In this document: in pieces, positions 13,401-24,581 of the stretch
Position numbering within the stretch: the stretch's first letter is position 1
Layout: each line of letters begins with the position of its first letter
Source: Acorus gramineus
Lineage: Eukaryota > Streptophyta > Magnoliopsida > Acorales > Acoraceae
Direction: 5' to 3'
NCBI GenBank assembly: GCA_030737835.1
Contig: JAUJYN010000013.1
Location: 2,647,484-2,711,483, forward strand
DNA length: 64,000 nt
Notes under the pieces: model-generated
What the model was told of the DNA's origin: nothing
The model's database searches: none
Seen by the model: only the letters and a program-made list of their open reading frames with translations
Program-made: the position numbers and the translations under genes

Positions 13401-14601
13401 TTACTAACTGAAATAAGATTTTTAAGCAAACGTGGAACATGTAAGACATCTTTTAGAAGTAACTTTGAAGAAGATGTTGGAATGGAGAGACAACCAGTGT
13501 GTGTGTGATTTTAAGAGGATTACCATCACCCATTAAAAGAGTAGCAGGTCCATGATAAGGAGACAGTTTTGAGAGCTTACCAGGGTCATTGGATGCATGA
13601 GTTGTGGCACCAGTATCAACAACCCAACCATTGTTGGGTTCATCTTCTTCATGGTTCATCGCCACAAAAACTTGTTGAGGAGGACTGATGGTTGTATCAT
13701 TAGTGTAAGATTCATCATGGCGGAACCAACATCTTCGAGCCGTATGACAAAATTTTAGATAAATCTGGCACTGGGTTTGTGCATTGGCGGAGGTAGTGCG
13801 AGAAGTCCCACCACGCTGGTTACTAGAAACGAAACGGCCACGTCCACTCCGTCCTCCACCACGGATGTGCTGGTTGGAGTTACAACTTCTACCTTTGCCA
13901 TTTGTTTGGCGTGAATGAGATTCAGCAACCAAGGCAGTTTGGATTGGAATTGAGTCTTCATAAGACCGTTGAAGTGCTTCTTGAGCAAGTAGTAGAGATT
14001 GGGCCTCCTTGAAAGTAGGATATGGCTCACGAGTCTAAATGTGAGTCTGGATAACATTATAAGTGCGGTCAAGTCCGCGAAGTATCCAAGAAACTTTATC
14101 ATCATCATGCAGTGGCTTTTGAATCGAGTCTAATTCATCACAAAAACTCTTGAATTGTTTGATATAGGTGGACATTGAAGATGTCCCCTTGCGACAGGAT
14201 TGGATTTTCTGTCGGAGTTCTATTTCACAGAGGCGAGTGTGCTTGGTGAAGAAATCTTGAAGAGTGTCCCATACCTCTTTAGAACTGGAGAGGTTGATAA
14301 CATTAGGGAGTACACTCTCGGTGATAGTAGAGAACATCCAGGACATGATCAAATGATCAATTTGTTTCCACTGCAAAAATTCTGGGTTCTTCTGTGACTC
14401 AATGGAGGAATCTTTCTTGGAAGAAACTTCAATGGTGGGACTCGGTGATGGAAAAGATCCATCAATATGTTTGTAAAGATCATAGCCGCTGAGTAGATAT
14501 TTAAATTGACGTAGTCAAAGAATATAATTGCTATCATTGAGCTTGATAGAGATAAGATTGACCAAGGTGGGGAGAGTCTTTGTGAGGCTAACAAGATCCA
14601 T
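10430..14601 (-). pseudogene. Copia 1 gag-pol, broken by stops and frameshifts
   Basis: Read from an ATG at 14601. Order: gag core (LPNVINLSSSKEVWDTLQDFF), a damaged zinc knuckle near 13770 (second Cys is Tyr, the Gly is Cys), protease WVVDTGATTH near 13610, integrase with HHCC finger, catalytic-core words SDGGGEY and [13 protein letters not shown] (12850-12700), reverse transcriptase with VDD (HVDDII near 11420), RNase H (YADSDWAG, SSTDSEYRAL, HARTRHIEVDVHF). Premature stops at 14515-14517, 14035-14037, about 13280, 11633-11635 and just before 11338, and a frame change near 13500, make it non-functional. The final RNase H stretch (10430-11338) remains open. Confidence 0.9.
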
Positions 14602-14693
14602 TAGATCTCTTGGAGGGTAACGTCAGTGCTTCGGTGTTGCGGTGGAGATTTTTTTTCCACAAATCTCTCTTTCTTATTCCTGCTCTGATACCA

Positions 14694-14941
14694 TGAAAGA
14701 AATTTAAAAGGGCTTCTTTCAATCTTATCAACAGAACAGAAGCATATCATTCACTAATATATATATAGTTGTTACAGGGGATGAGTTTGTTACATAAAGA
14801 TAACTTCAAAAGATTTACATATATCTTTATAAGAGAGAGATATGGGATTTACACTAACAACTCATCATATCTCTTGGAACAACTCATAACAGATTTACTA
14901 GGATAAGATAAGATCATGTAATCTCATCTGCTATTCTATCA
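14694..14941 (-). repeat. Copia 1 5' LTR
   Basis: 248 bp, same ends as the 3' LTR, directly followed on the minus strand by the tRNA primer site. Confidence 0.93.
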
Positions 14942-15741
14942 GAAATAAATTCAACTCCTTCGACCGACTTGAGGAGCGCGAGAAGAAAATCACCTTCATC
15001 GGACTCCTCGTCGCTCAACAATTCGGACAGACGAGCGAGCCCACTCAACAAACGGGGGAGGCCACAAGGAGCTCCCAGACGTGGCCCCCACAATAAAATA
15101 AATTAAAAATAATACTTTTTGCATTTGAATTTTGATGAGTTCCACAAAAAATTTTAAAAAAATTGTTATGTTTGTATATTTGTAACAGTTATATCTCAAC
15201 AGATATAATAACTCATCTATTTAATCAGATCCTCATTCATACAATTTTTACACTCTCAATATACAAGTTTTGTTGTTCCAAAATTAAGGTTTTCTTCTCT
15301 CTAAATTTTACATTTGATCTAAATTTCTCATTTGTTATAATTTTATTTTTTTAAGTATTATTTTTATTAATTTATTTTAATTGTTTTTGTGCAGATGGAT
15401 CCTCGTGGTAATGCATTTTACAACGATCTTCTTAACAATGAGTACTCGTTTGATCTATCTATTGAATATTTCATTCAACACTCCAGGTCATCTCAATATA
15501 GCTGTTTAAATATGACAGTTACGATATAAAAAATAAAATATTATCATTAAAATATTTTTTATAATTTTAAAATTTAAATATAATTATTTTTTAAAAAAAT
15601 ATTAACAAAATATTATTATATGAGTCATTCAAGGAGTACGGTTGGAGTGGAAGATATGATTTTGACTCTTTACTTAAATAAACGTGCCATGCTCCACCAA
15701 ATAAAGGAGCCATTGATGGAGCATGATTGGAGATGCTCTTA

Positions 15742-15801
15742 GACCCGCCGTTGTTGTGAGTTTTCTCTATATAGAAGGGGCTGGTGTCACCCTTGTTTTA
15801 G

Positions 15802-15806
<5 letters not shown>
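15742..15806. repeat. 104-bp minisatellite, right remnant
   Basis: Resumes the unit split at 10193: GTTGTTGTGAGTTTTCTCTAT, AAGGGG, GTGTCACCCTTGTTTTAGTC. This shows that the whole 10194-15741 segment was inserted into the array. Confidence 0.8.
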
Positions 15807-15837
<31 letters not shown>

Positions 15838-16112
15838 AGGGGGGGGAAGTGGGTCCCTCGTGTTTTTTTTATGGAAAATCTGATGGACCATCTTGAATTA
15901 AAAAATGGTGGACTGAGGTTAAAGATAAAAAAAAAGGTGGTGGGCCCCCCAATTTTTGTGATGGAGGACCACCTAGAAATAAAGAATGTGGACTTTTTTT
16001 TTTTTTCTCTTGAAAGGAGAGGGGAGAGAGAACCAGCTCCCAGAAAAAAATGGTAGAAAGGATGACGGAATGTATCATCGGCGGGAAGTGTTGTCGTTAA
16101 CAACCACCTTTT
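15806..16112. other. Low-complexity spacer
   Basis: A run of about 29 A, then a G-rich block, then poly-A and poly-T stretches to about 16010. No gene seen. It ends at the CTTTT target duplication of the next LTR element. Confidence 0.7.
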
Positions 16113-16840
16113 TGTTGGAATTAAGTGACAAAAAATCATTCATATCATTAAATCAATGCATATTATTGGGTGATGTTGAAACGGTTATAATTCCCTCATG
16201 CAACGTTTCATTCCAAATCGGTTTCATTTGTATGCAATGGTTAAAAATTCATAATTGCATGCATTGTGAATGAAATGGTGTAACTGAATATTTATTTGTT
16301 GCATGTATCATTTAATTGGGTTAATTAATATTGTTGCCTATATAAAGGCCTCATGCACCCTTTGATAAAGGAGAGAGGATGATGATCAACATAATCAACA
16401 AACCACCATTCAACATTTTTTCATCACTAACCCGTGAGGAGCACTTAGCACTCCAATTTTCTACAAACCAGTGTTGAAATTCATCCACTAATTTCTAGCT
16501 ATTCTCTTTGATCCGGGCGTCTGAAAGGATCGTAGTCTGTTCACCGTGGTTCTTCCGTAGCTCGCACCCCGGAAGAACAAAACCTATTGTGGTTGTATCT
16601 CTCAGTGGTAGGAGCCATTCAACCCTGTGCGTGAGGGGGCCTTATTCACCGAGGACAGAGTGTCTTCACTCGCTTCCACATTTCCGGATACATTTTCTAA
16701 TCTCTAACTCTTTTATTTCATGCTTTTACTATATATTTTAGAATATGCATGATTTAATATATTTATTTGATGTCTATATTCTTGATGTGATAATTATAAG
16801 AATTTGTGTTTAGCCTAATATTTGTTTTTCACGCACAACA
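16113..16840 (+). repeat. LARD-like element 5' LTR
   Basis: 728 bp. Contains GCCTATATAAAGGCC (16336-16350), a good TATA box, followed by a pyrimidine/adenine leader. Nearly identical to 39237-39965. Confidence 0.92.
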
Positions 16841-17174
16841 ACTCGGTGAATAAGTCCACAAATTCTTATATTAGATTATGTGCTAGATTTAAATAGATTA
16901 CATAAGTTAATCTTTATTAGAGATGAGAGAAATGTTCGAATATTCAATTCGGAATGACATGCATGCAAATATTTGGTATTAAAATGCAAATATTTTATTT
17001 TCATATGATGAGTTAAATTTGCATAAAACAATTGCATGTGATTCATTTTTTGATATAACCTCTTAAGCCGTCTTGGGAGTTACACATACATAAGTTACAA
17101 AATGAAACATTGTATCCGTTTTTGTGTTAATATGTCAACGTATGTGATTTAGGGTGCGTTTGGTTGCCCGTTTA

Positions 17175-19494
17175 GGGGTGTGTTTGCGATTTGAAAATTC
17201 GGTTGGGGTAGAATGCAAACCAAACATCCATTTTTGACTCTTGATTGCAAAATCGGGTGGTTGCGATTGTGTGTAATTTTGGACGAAAACCGAGTGATGT
17301 GGGAAGCTCATCGGGGGAGCTTTCTGTAAAAGCTAGATTGGAAACCAAAATAAAGGACAGGTGAAATGTCTATTATACCCATTCAGTTTCAAGGAAACTA
17401 TAGACATATATATAGGGTTTTGTCTAAACACTTACCTTCTCTCTCTTGAAATCCAGTGGAATTTGGGCGAGGCCCTCTCTCGCCTCTCTCATAAAAACGC
17501 TCTCGCTCATTCTCGTCTCACCCGAATTGAGACCCTCTGTCGTCTCTCTTGTCACTGTAAATGGTGGCCTTTAGTGGCTGTGAAACCCTAGCACCCAAGA
17601 CCCCTAAATGAGTTGTTAGGGTTTGCAGCCTCTCTTGCCTCTCTCGTCGGTCAACATCTCCCCCAACCGAAACCCTAGGTCACAATGACAGTTTGATCAG
17701 TTTTCGTTCACCGGAGGCAACATTGGGGTTCACAGATCCCTTCATTGTCATCTAACCTCCTTACAGTAAGTATTTGTTTTTGTGGTTTTACTAGTTTTTG
17801 ACGTTTGATCGATTGGGGTTATTATATTTCTTCGTAGTAATTTGACGGTCCATCTTTCACTCGTTTCATGTTCTTACACAGATCAGCTTGACTTCGACCA
17901 CCAATCCCAGCACTGTTCAAGAGCATCCCCTTCATTGTCAACAGAGATCCTTACAGTAAGTTTTATATTTCCCTAATTTCACACCGCACCCACACTTCCA
18001 TGAAAAAGGAATTTTTCAGAATGACAATATTCGTTTAGGGTTAATATGTTCCTTTAGCCTCGAGTAGGTTTTTGAATGGATTTTATTTACTACTATTAGG
18101 AACTTATTCGTTTAGTGAAAATTCATGTGAACTCTTCCTAACCACGTCCGCACATTTGGTATTCTCTATTTTTAGAATTTCCTCAGATGTGAGATTCTCT
18201 TTGTTGGAATGGTAAGAATTTTTTTCTTTCTAATCCTCTGTTTGTGATCCTCAGTGTGAGAATAATATCAATGATTATTCTGTTAAACAGGCCAAGCTTG
18301 ATTCCCCAAAATTGTGAACTTTTATTTCCACGGTGGGTGCTCCATTTGCTAGCAACAATCTGCTCCTCATATGTGAGGTGCTTGTTGTTTGAATAGGCCT
18401 ATCCAAAAACTATTCAGTTTGGGATCATGTAGAATAGCACTGGTTGTTTTCTATGGTAAATAGGTCAAACATTCATTTCCAAAATATGTTATCTCTTTTG
18501 TACATTTCATTTTCTGATATAATTCTCCTCACATACTACATGCTTCTTGGTTTGGTGGGCTATAAAAAAACCCACAAGTTTGGGATTATGTGCTATATAA
18601 CTTCATGGTTGTGTTTTTTGAAAAGGTCTTATGCAAAATCACAAGGTTTATTTTTTTCCAGACAATCATGAATTTCATTTGTTTCTTCTTTCTGCTCCTC
18701 ATGTGTGACATGCCTGTTGTTTGAATGTGCCATAAAAATAATATTCAGTTTGGGATGATGTACTAGAAAATCTCGACCTTTTATTGTCATTACATAGGTC
18801 TGAATTCGAGGTATTATTCTGCATATTTGTTGTCCACATTCATTTAAAAGAACATGCCATTTGTTTTTTATCCCAGCCACTCACATGTGATATGCCAGTA
18901 TGAAGATTGGTATAAATAACCAAAGTTGAATCTGGGCTAAACTTTTCAATATAACATCATGTTCTGTATGTTAAATTCTTATACATTTTCTACCCTTACA
19001 TACCATAAGGGTTATCCTGAAGAATACCCTATGAATCCACCTGATGGCCACCCGTAGAATGCCATTATAATTATTCCAAAACATGTAAAAAATGACAATA
19101 CTTGTACTTCTCATACGCAGGAGTTTCACATGGAGTAGTAACGTAGCACAAATCAGGACTCATAATTCCTTCCTCTTTATGCCACCAGCTATCTTATACC
19201 ACACTTCAATAGGTATACACTGCTGAGTGCTGGCTTCTTTGTCATCCAACATTCATGAAAAATTGTCTGGCAATTATTTTATCTTTGTTGTTAAAATGAA
19301 ATTGAATAGCAACCAGAATGGTTGTCACATGAATAATGTATAATGTAAGCCCAACTATAGCTTCGTACCACAGGAGTACAGGTTATTGTGAGGCTTCATG
19401 TATAAGTTTGGTTCAATTAAACGTTGATGGACGCCCATTCTACTCTTCAACTATAAACATTCAAAAGTGCATGTTTTTTTTTTTTTAAGTGCAG
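17175..19494 (+). other. Harbinger 5' leader/intron region
   Basis: Pyrimidine-rich leader (17430-17700) with several GTAAG-like donors, then AT-rich DNA. From 18360 to 18900 degenerate units of about 165-185 bp repeat CTCATRTGTGA and TTCAGTTTGGGATnATGT. A poly-T tract and GTGCAG at 19471-19494 form a splice acceptor directly before the ORF1 ATG. No coding region seen. Confidence 0.55.
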
Positions 19495-21104
19495 ATGGAT
19501 AGCCAAGGTGACAACAGTCAATTTAGTCTATCAACCAATGTGCAAAAATTAGCCTTCAGAACCAAAGGAAAGAGAACAAGTGATGTGTATCGAAAGAAGG
19601 CAGTGTGGGATAGTCATAAACACGAAGTTTTTATTAGTATTGGAAGAAGTGCAGGCTGGAAACAAGCCTAGCCAAACTTTGAACAAAGTTGGTTACATGA
19701 ACTTGAGTGCAAAATTCAATGAGAGATGTGGAATTATTTATGAAAAAGATCAACTTAAAAATCATTGGGACACCACTAGAAAGGATTGGCAAATGTGGAA
19801 GGCTTTACAAAAGGAAACAGGACTAGGATGGGATGAGCAAAAAAAGACTTATAAAATGCCTCATGAATGGTGGTCCCAATTTGCACAGGTATTGATTGAA
19901 TTGCTAAAGTATATGCTTCAATATTAATCATAGGGTTCAAATATATCTAACCAAAAACATGTACTTCATATAGAGACACATCGGAGGAGATAAGTTCGCG
20001 CACTTCCCTCTCGCGCATGAGGAAGAGTTGGACATATTATTCGGACATGGCGCTGCTATTGGTGACCATAATAAAATCCCGTCAGGTAACAAGTATGTCT
20101 GGCAACAAGAGAAACTTGTCTCACCAACTACAGAAAGTGTTGCTCCTTCTGTAGAGAAACAACAAGAAACTGAAGCCTTACCTTCTGAAACTCCACTAAC
20201 TGAACCATCTGGTGCCAATCAGTCCAACGGTGTCAACCTAGGTTCAGAGGCAACTAGTCCTCTTAGAGCACCGACAGCTCAACGATCCGGTGGTGGAGTG
20301 AAAAGGGCGAAAGCAAGTACCGGACAAGTCCTAGAGACCTCATTGGACCGTATTTATAATTTACTTGAGGAGAGGACAAGAAAGAAGTCCAGTGTCAAAT
20401 CCACTGAAGATGTCCCAACAGTTGTGCATGCCTTGCAAGTTCTAGCAAACACCGAAGGACTGTCTAGATCATCGGAAGAGTACTTGTTCGCTATTGGGGC
20501 ACTACGTTTACCCGTGAATCGCCAAACCTTCTGCTCCTTAGACACTGATGAGTTGAGGGCCCATTGGATTGTGTCACGCCCCAGGCGTCCCCGGGACGCG
20601 ACAAGTTTATATAAAATATCAGAATCTAAACGGGAGGTCAATAATATATCATACACAAGCAATCATGACACACAGACAATAAAAGCAGGGCTGACATGAT
20701 ATATACACCAAATGCGGAAGCTAAAACTGAATCTGTAATCAAAACACACTACAGATTCCATACATAATCACATGTCCTGTGAGAGCCAATATACATACAA
20801 AGACATCCAAATACAACACAAACGCGTGCCCAAGCACGGAAAATAATACATACAAGCTCAAGGGATGCTGATAGTCTCTGCAACTCGCGGGACGTGGCGC
20901 TACTCCGCTACTGATGAAGTCCCTCGGGGAGCTCCTCCTCTGGATCCGACTCAGATGACACTGAAGAAAAATATTGTGCGAGGGGTGAGCCACACGCTCA
21001 GTGAACGGCACAACCCATGCATCACAGACAATATTGACCACAACCAGATAATCCTTATCATCCACAATACCATTACCAAAGCCACAAATAACCACAATTC
21101 CTCA

Positions 21105-21450
21105 ACCTACTGGGTCGCTAACGCCAACCCACTACACCCTCACCCTCACCCCCAATGGGTGACCAAGGATATTGGGACTAACTGCACAGAACCAGCGGGT
21201 CGCTTCCGCCAACCCGCTACACCCTCACCCTCACCCTTCAATGGGTGACATAGGATTTTGGGACTTACTACACCAATCCAGCAGGTCGCTATCGCCAACC
21301 TACTACACCCTCACCCTCACCCCCTCAACAGGAGTGACATAGGATATTGGGACTGACGATCATCCATAGACAAATCCAGCGGGTCGCTCATCGCCAACCC
21401 ACTACACCCTCACCCTCACCCTACAACGGTGACATAGGCTCTTGGGACTG
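21105..21450 (-). repeat. G-rich minisatellite in LTR copy 1
   Basis: About four units of 85-98 bp (GGGTCGCT anchors at 21112, 21197, 21283, 21381). The minus strand holds runs of GGGTGAGGGTGAGGGTG next to a stem-loop (GTGGGTTGGCG ... AGCGACCCGC). The same unit occurs in copies 2 and 3. Confidence 0.75.
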
Positions 21451-22329
21451 ACTAGGCTGTTGGTCACCCTTAGTCCACCGATAGTCTCTCCTCCACTCCG
21501 TAGGCCGCTTGGTCTCCACCCACAACTTCAGCACAGTCCGAAACCAAATCAGGAGGTGCCTACTGATGTGGGTCCTCCGAATGACGGCCTTTCTAACGCT
21601 GGGGCAGTCTCTACCGGATCCAACGAAGGGGACAGAACAGCCTATCCATCGCATATGATCCACTCGGATCCGCAGACAACACATCATAACAACACTACTG
21701 TTCTGAATTCCTCAGAACCCACCAGGGCGCATAACTACGATGCGGGGAACATGCATAAGGTTATAACAAGGTGGAATATCATTGGGGGAAAGAAACTCGG
21801 GAGGGCAGCGTGAGTCCCCGTTATAGGGCACCCCGACAACCAAACAAGGAACACGGTGTACCCTAACCCGGGTCTCACCGCTGTCCTCGCAAGGCCCCTC
21901 CCCTATAATATTCACTATAACATGCAATTTAACATTTACTAGCATTTAATTTAATAAATAAACTAGTAGGGCACATGCATCGGTCGGGCTTCCTAACATG
22001 GAAACAGGGGACATGGTGCATGGCTCATACCCATATCCTAAGGGTGCAAGTCCCTAACATGCAAAGTCTAGGGTACATGCATTCTACAATTAAATCATGC
22101 TCGCATGATATACATATTACACATGCCAATATCTATCCATGGTGCCCCAGGAGAGGTCGGTATACGCCCAAGTGCGTATAACACCTCTCTACTGGGTTGG
22201 ATTGTCCCACTCACCAGAGATCGGGTCGTCGCGCGACCGTCCGTCAAGATCTGCAAGATAGGGAAATCAACTGGGTGAGAAACCACACAATTTATACATA
22301 GAAATGCATAGAAATACCCAAAACTCGGA

Positions 22330-23560
22330 TAAGCATGCATACGGGCTCGCACGCATGCGAGCACGCACGTACGCACGTGAGTCCGAGTGCCCCGACACCT
22401 ACCCGAACCCTCGGGCAGCCATTCGCATGGCCCCCCACATGCGCACGCACGAATGCGCATGCACGCACACACCCCGGCACCATCGGCGAACTGCCGCGCG
22501 CTTGCCCGCGCGCCCAGACGCGCACCCGCATGCACGCGCACGCTCGCGCGCGCCCACGCGCACCGCGCGTCCAGCCCGCGCCCCTCGCGCAGCACCCCGC
22601 GCACTGCCCCAGCACGCCCCAGCACGCGCACGCACGCGCATGCACGCGCGCGCGCGCACTTGTTCCCTGCCCAGCGCCCAGGCGCACTGCCCAGGCGCAC
22701 TGCCCGCGCGCGCGCACGCTCGCGCGCACGCCCGCGCGCACTCCCGCGCACACCCCCGCTCGCGCCAGAACCCGCGCGCACCCGCGCGCCCGCTCCGCGT
22801 GAACCTGCGCACCCGCGCGCACGCACCCGCGCGCGACTGCGCGCCTGACTGCGCCCGCCAGCGCCCAGCACCCAGCACCCGGCACCCGCGACCCAGCGCC
22901 CAGCACCCGGGACCCTCACCCAGCGTCCACGCGCACGCCCGGCAACACGCGCCCAGCGCGCCTGGCAGCACGCGCCCAGCGCGCCTGCCAGCCTGCCCGC
23001 GCTGCTGTCCGCGTTGCCTGCCTGCGCGCGTCACCGAGTGGCCCGAGCACCGCTCGCCTGCACGCCCGGGGCACTGCCCGCCTGATGCCCGAGCGCCCCT
23101 GCCCTGCTCGCCTGCGCGCCCAGCCAGCTCACTCGGCCTGCCAGCGTGCACAGCCACTGCCCGCAGCCAGCCTGCACCGCACACCTCCCTCTGCACCCCC
23201 CGAGCGCACGCCCGCGCGCGCACCCGCGCGCACGCGCTCGCGCGCCCAGCAAACCGGTGCACTGCTCCCAGCCTACCCGAGCTAACCCTGCCGCCTGCCC
23301 AGCGCGCACGCCCAGCCCTGCTGGCCTCCAGCGCCAGCCGAGCGCCCGCACGCCCAGCCCTGCTGGCCCCCAGCACCGCACGCGCGCACGCCCGCGCCAA
23401 CCACTGCACCTGCTGCCCTGCCCGAGACAGCAGCCAGCCAGCCCGAGCTGCTCTTCCACCCACCTCCGACCACCACCACAGCCTCCGACCGCCTCCCACA
23501 GCCCCCGACGGCCACCCACCGCCGCCAACCTCCACCCAACCCCATTTCCACCCTCCTAGC
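22330..23560. repeat. GC-rich low-complexity block in LTR copy 1
   Basis: About 1.2 kb dominated by GCGC, CGCACG and GCCCGC words. 22620-22665 is an almost perfect alternating purine-pyrimidine run, a Z-DNA-forming pattern. Long open frames occur on both strands at once with Ala/Arg/Pro-only composition, so they are composition artefacts. Confidence 0.8.
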
Positions 23561-24581
23561 ATACATCTAGGCAAGAAAAGAGAGGAAAAGAAGCTTACCA
23601 AGGGGAGGAAGGGAAATCCGGTTGCCCTTCGCGCGCCGAAACCTCTCCCAAAGGGCTTCCAACGCCCCGATCTACCTCCACCACCGAGATGGCTCAAAAC
23701 AGAGGCGAAGAGAGGGCGGACGGAGGGGCGAAACTCGCCGGAATGGGGATTTGAAAACATCGGAGTGTAGATCGGGACCCGATCTACACTTCCTAGGTTT
23801 TAGGTTTTAAGCTTTGAGGGGTCTAGGGGGCTCAAAAGCAAGAAAAATGGAGAAGGGGAGAGAGAGAGCTTGGGGAGGAAGAAGATGAATAGTGCCAAGC
23901 ACCTTTTAAAGCCCACTTATATAACCAGCGACTTAAAAACCCGGATACGCCCCGGAACTGTGAAATTTTGAAAACGTTACCGGAATTCGATGAAATTTTC
24001 GTGAGAGGTCTAAAATGGCACCAGGACACCAAATATGCAGTTAGATTTTCAATCGGAGTCCTCTAACTCAGGACGATAGCTAACAGTCCAAAAATTAGCG
24101 GTACCGATCGAAAACCGAAAAAAAACGAAAAACTGCCAGAACGCTCCAACGGTTACCAGCAGGTTAAAAGTGACACATATATAACAGATTGCACACGAGT
24201 ACAAGCTTTCCCGTGATACATCGTAGTCTCATGATCAGTGCATGTACCTTTGTTAAGTTAATTTTGTTATATTGTATAGTGGCTCCATGTATTTGTTGAG
24301 CCATGTTTTTTTGTTTGGTTAATGACCATCATGTATAATGAATACTTGGATGTCCTAATGTAGTATTGTAGATACTGTCATCCTGTAATTTTGGAACCAC
24401 CATAAATGGTGTAATATATAAGAATATTGTGAAACTGATAGTTCCCTTGCAGTGTTATTCAGTTCTGTCATGTGACCATTTCTTGAACATTCTATGTTTA
24501 TAATTGTTATTACATGGTGCATTACTGCATTTTAAATCTAATTTAAACCTCCCATAATGCAGATTCTCCAAACAAAAGAAC

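Larger units (their letters stand above)
10216..14941 (-). mobile_element. Ty1/copia LTR retrotransposon 1 (complete, degenerate)
   Basis: TG...CA LTRs at 10216-10457 and 14694-14941, flanked by the target duplication GAAAT (10211-10215 and 14942-14946). On the minus strand the 5' LTR is followed by TGGTATCAGAGC (14682-14693), the usual plant initiator-tRNA-Met primer site. GAAGAGGGA before the 3' LTR is the polypurine tract. The LTRs differ by about three substitutions and a 6-bp gap, so insertion is fairly recent although the coding part is broken. Confidence 0.93.
10194..15738. mobile_element. TTA-flanked MITE (PIF/Harbinger-like) hosting copia element 1
   Basis: Ends with inverted GAGCATCTCCAA (10194-10205) and TTGGAGATGCTC (15727-15738), flanked by TTA at 10191-10193 and 15739-15741. 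A TTA duplication and short inverted ends are typical of PIF/Harbinger-type MITEs. Without the nested copia element and its 5-bp duplication the MITE is about 814 bp. Its right part (14947-15738) is AT-rich and non-coding. Confidence 0.75.
20572..24186 (-). mobile_element. Long solo-LTR-like insertion, copy 1
   Basis: 3615 bp, flanked by GATTG (20567-20571 and 24187-24191). On the plus strand it starts TGTCACGCC and ends TATAACA, so it has TG/CA ends in either direction. The TATA-bearing end in copy 3 sets the transcription sense as minus here. No gag or pol. Sense order: U3-like end, TATA near 23915, 25-nt palindrome 23765-23789, GT donor at 23598, GC-rich block, AG acceptor at 22251-22252, AT-richer part, G-rich minisatellite (21450-21105), end. 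Likely a solo LTR left by recombination of a larger element. Confidence 0.75.
19495..24226 (+). pseudogene. Harbinger ORF1, Myb/SANT-like DNA-binding protein, interrupted
   Basis: Exon A 19495-19888 and exon B 19974-20571, continuing at 24192-24226 after a 3.6-kb LTR insertion; stop at 24224-24226. Exon A encodes the trihelix/Myb-like domain of plant Harbinger ORF1 and L10-interacting MYB-type proteins: AVWDSHKHEVFI, VGYMNLSAKFNER, QLKNHWDTTRKDWQMW, ETGLGWDEQKKT, WW. A frame change near 19636 separates HKHEVFI from LEEVQAGN. The LTR duplicated GATTG, and past it the reading frame resumes correctly (HWI, then AHEYKLSRD). ORF1 normally guides transposase binding and nuclear import; this copy cannot. 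Confidence 0.82.

Noticed and set aside
22304..23770. 488-codon open frame in the GC-rich block, with a 453-codon frame opposite
   Set aside because: Open frames on both strands at once, made of Ala/Arg/Pro/His only, no domain, and not conserved in frame in copies 2 and 3. A result of GC-rich composition.
20572..24186. Complete LTR retrotransposon at this site
   Set aside because: No second LTR, no primer site and no gag or pol inside. A single 5-bp duplication brackets the whole unit, so solo LTR fits better.
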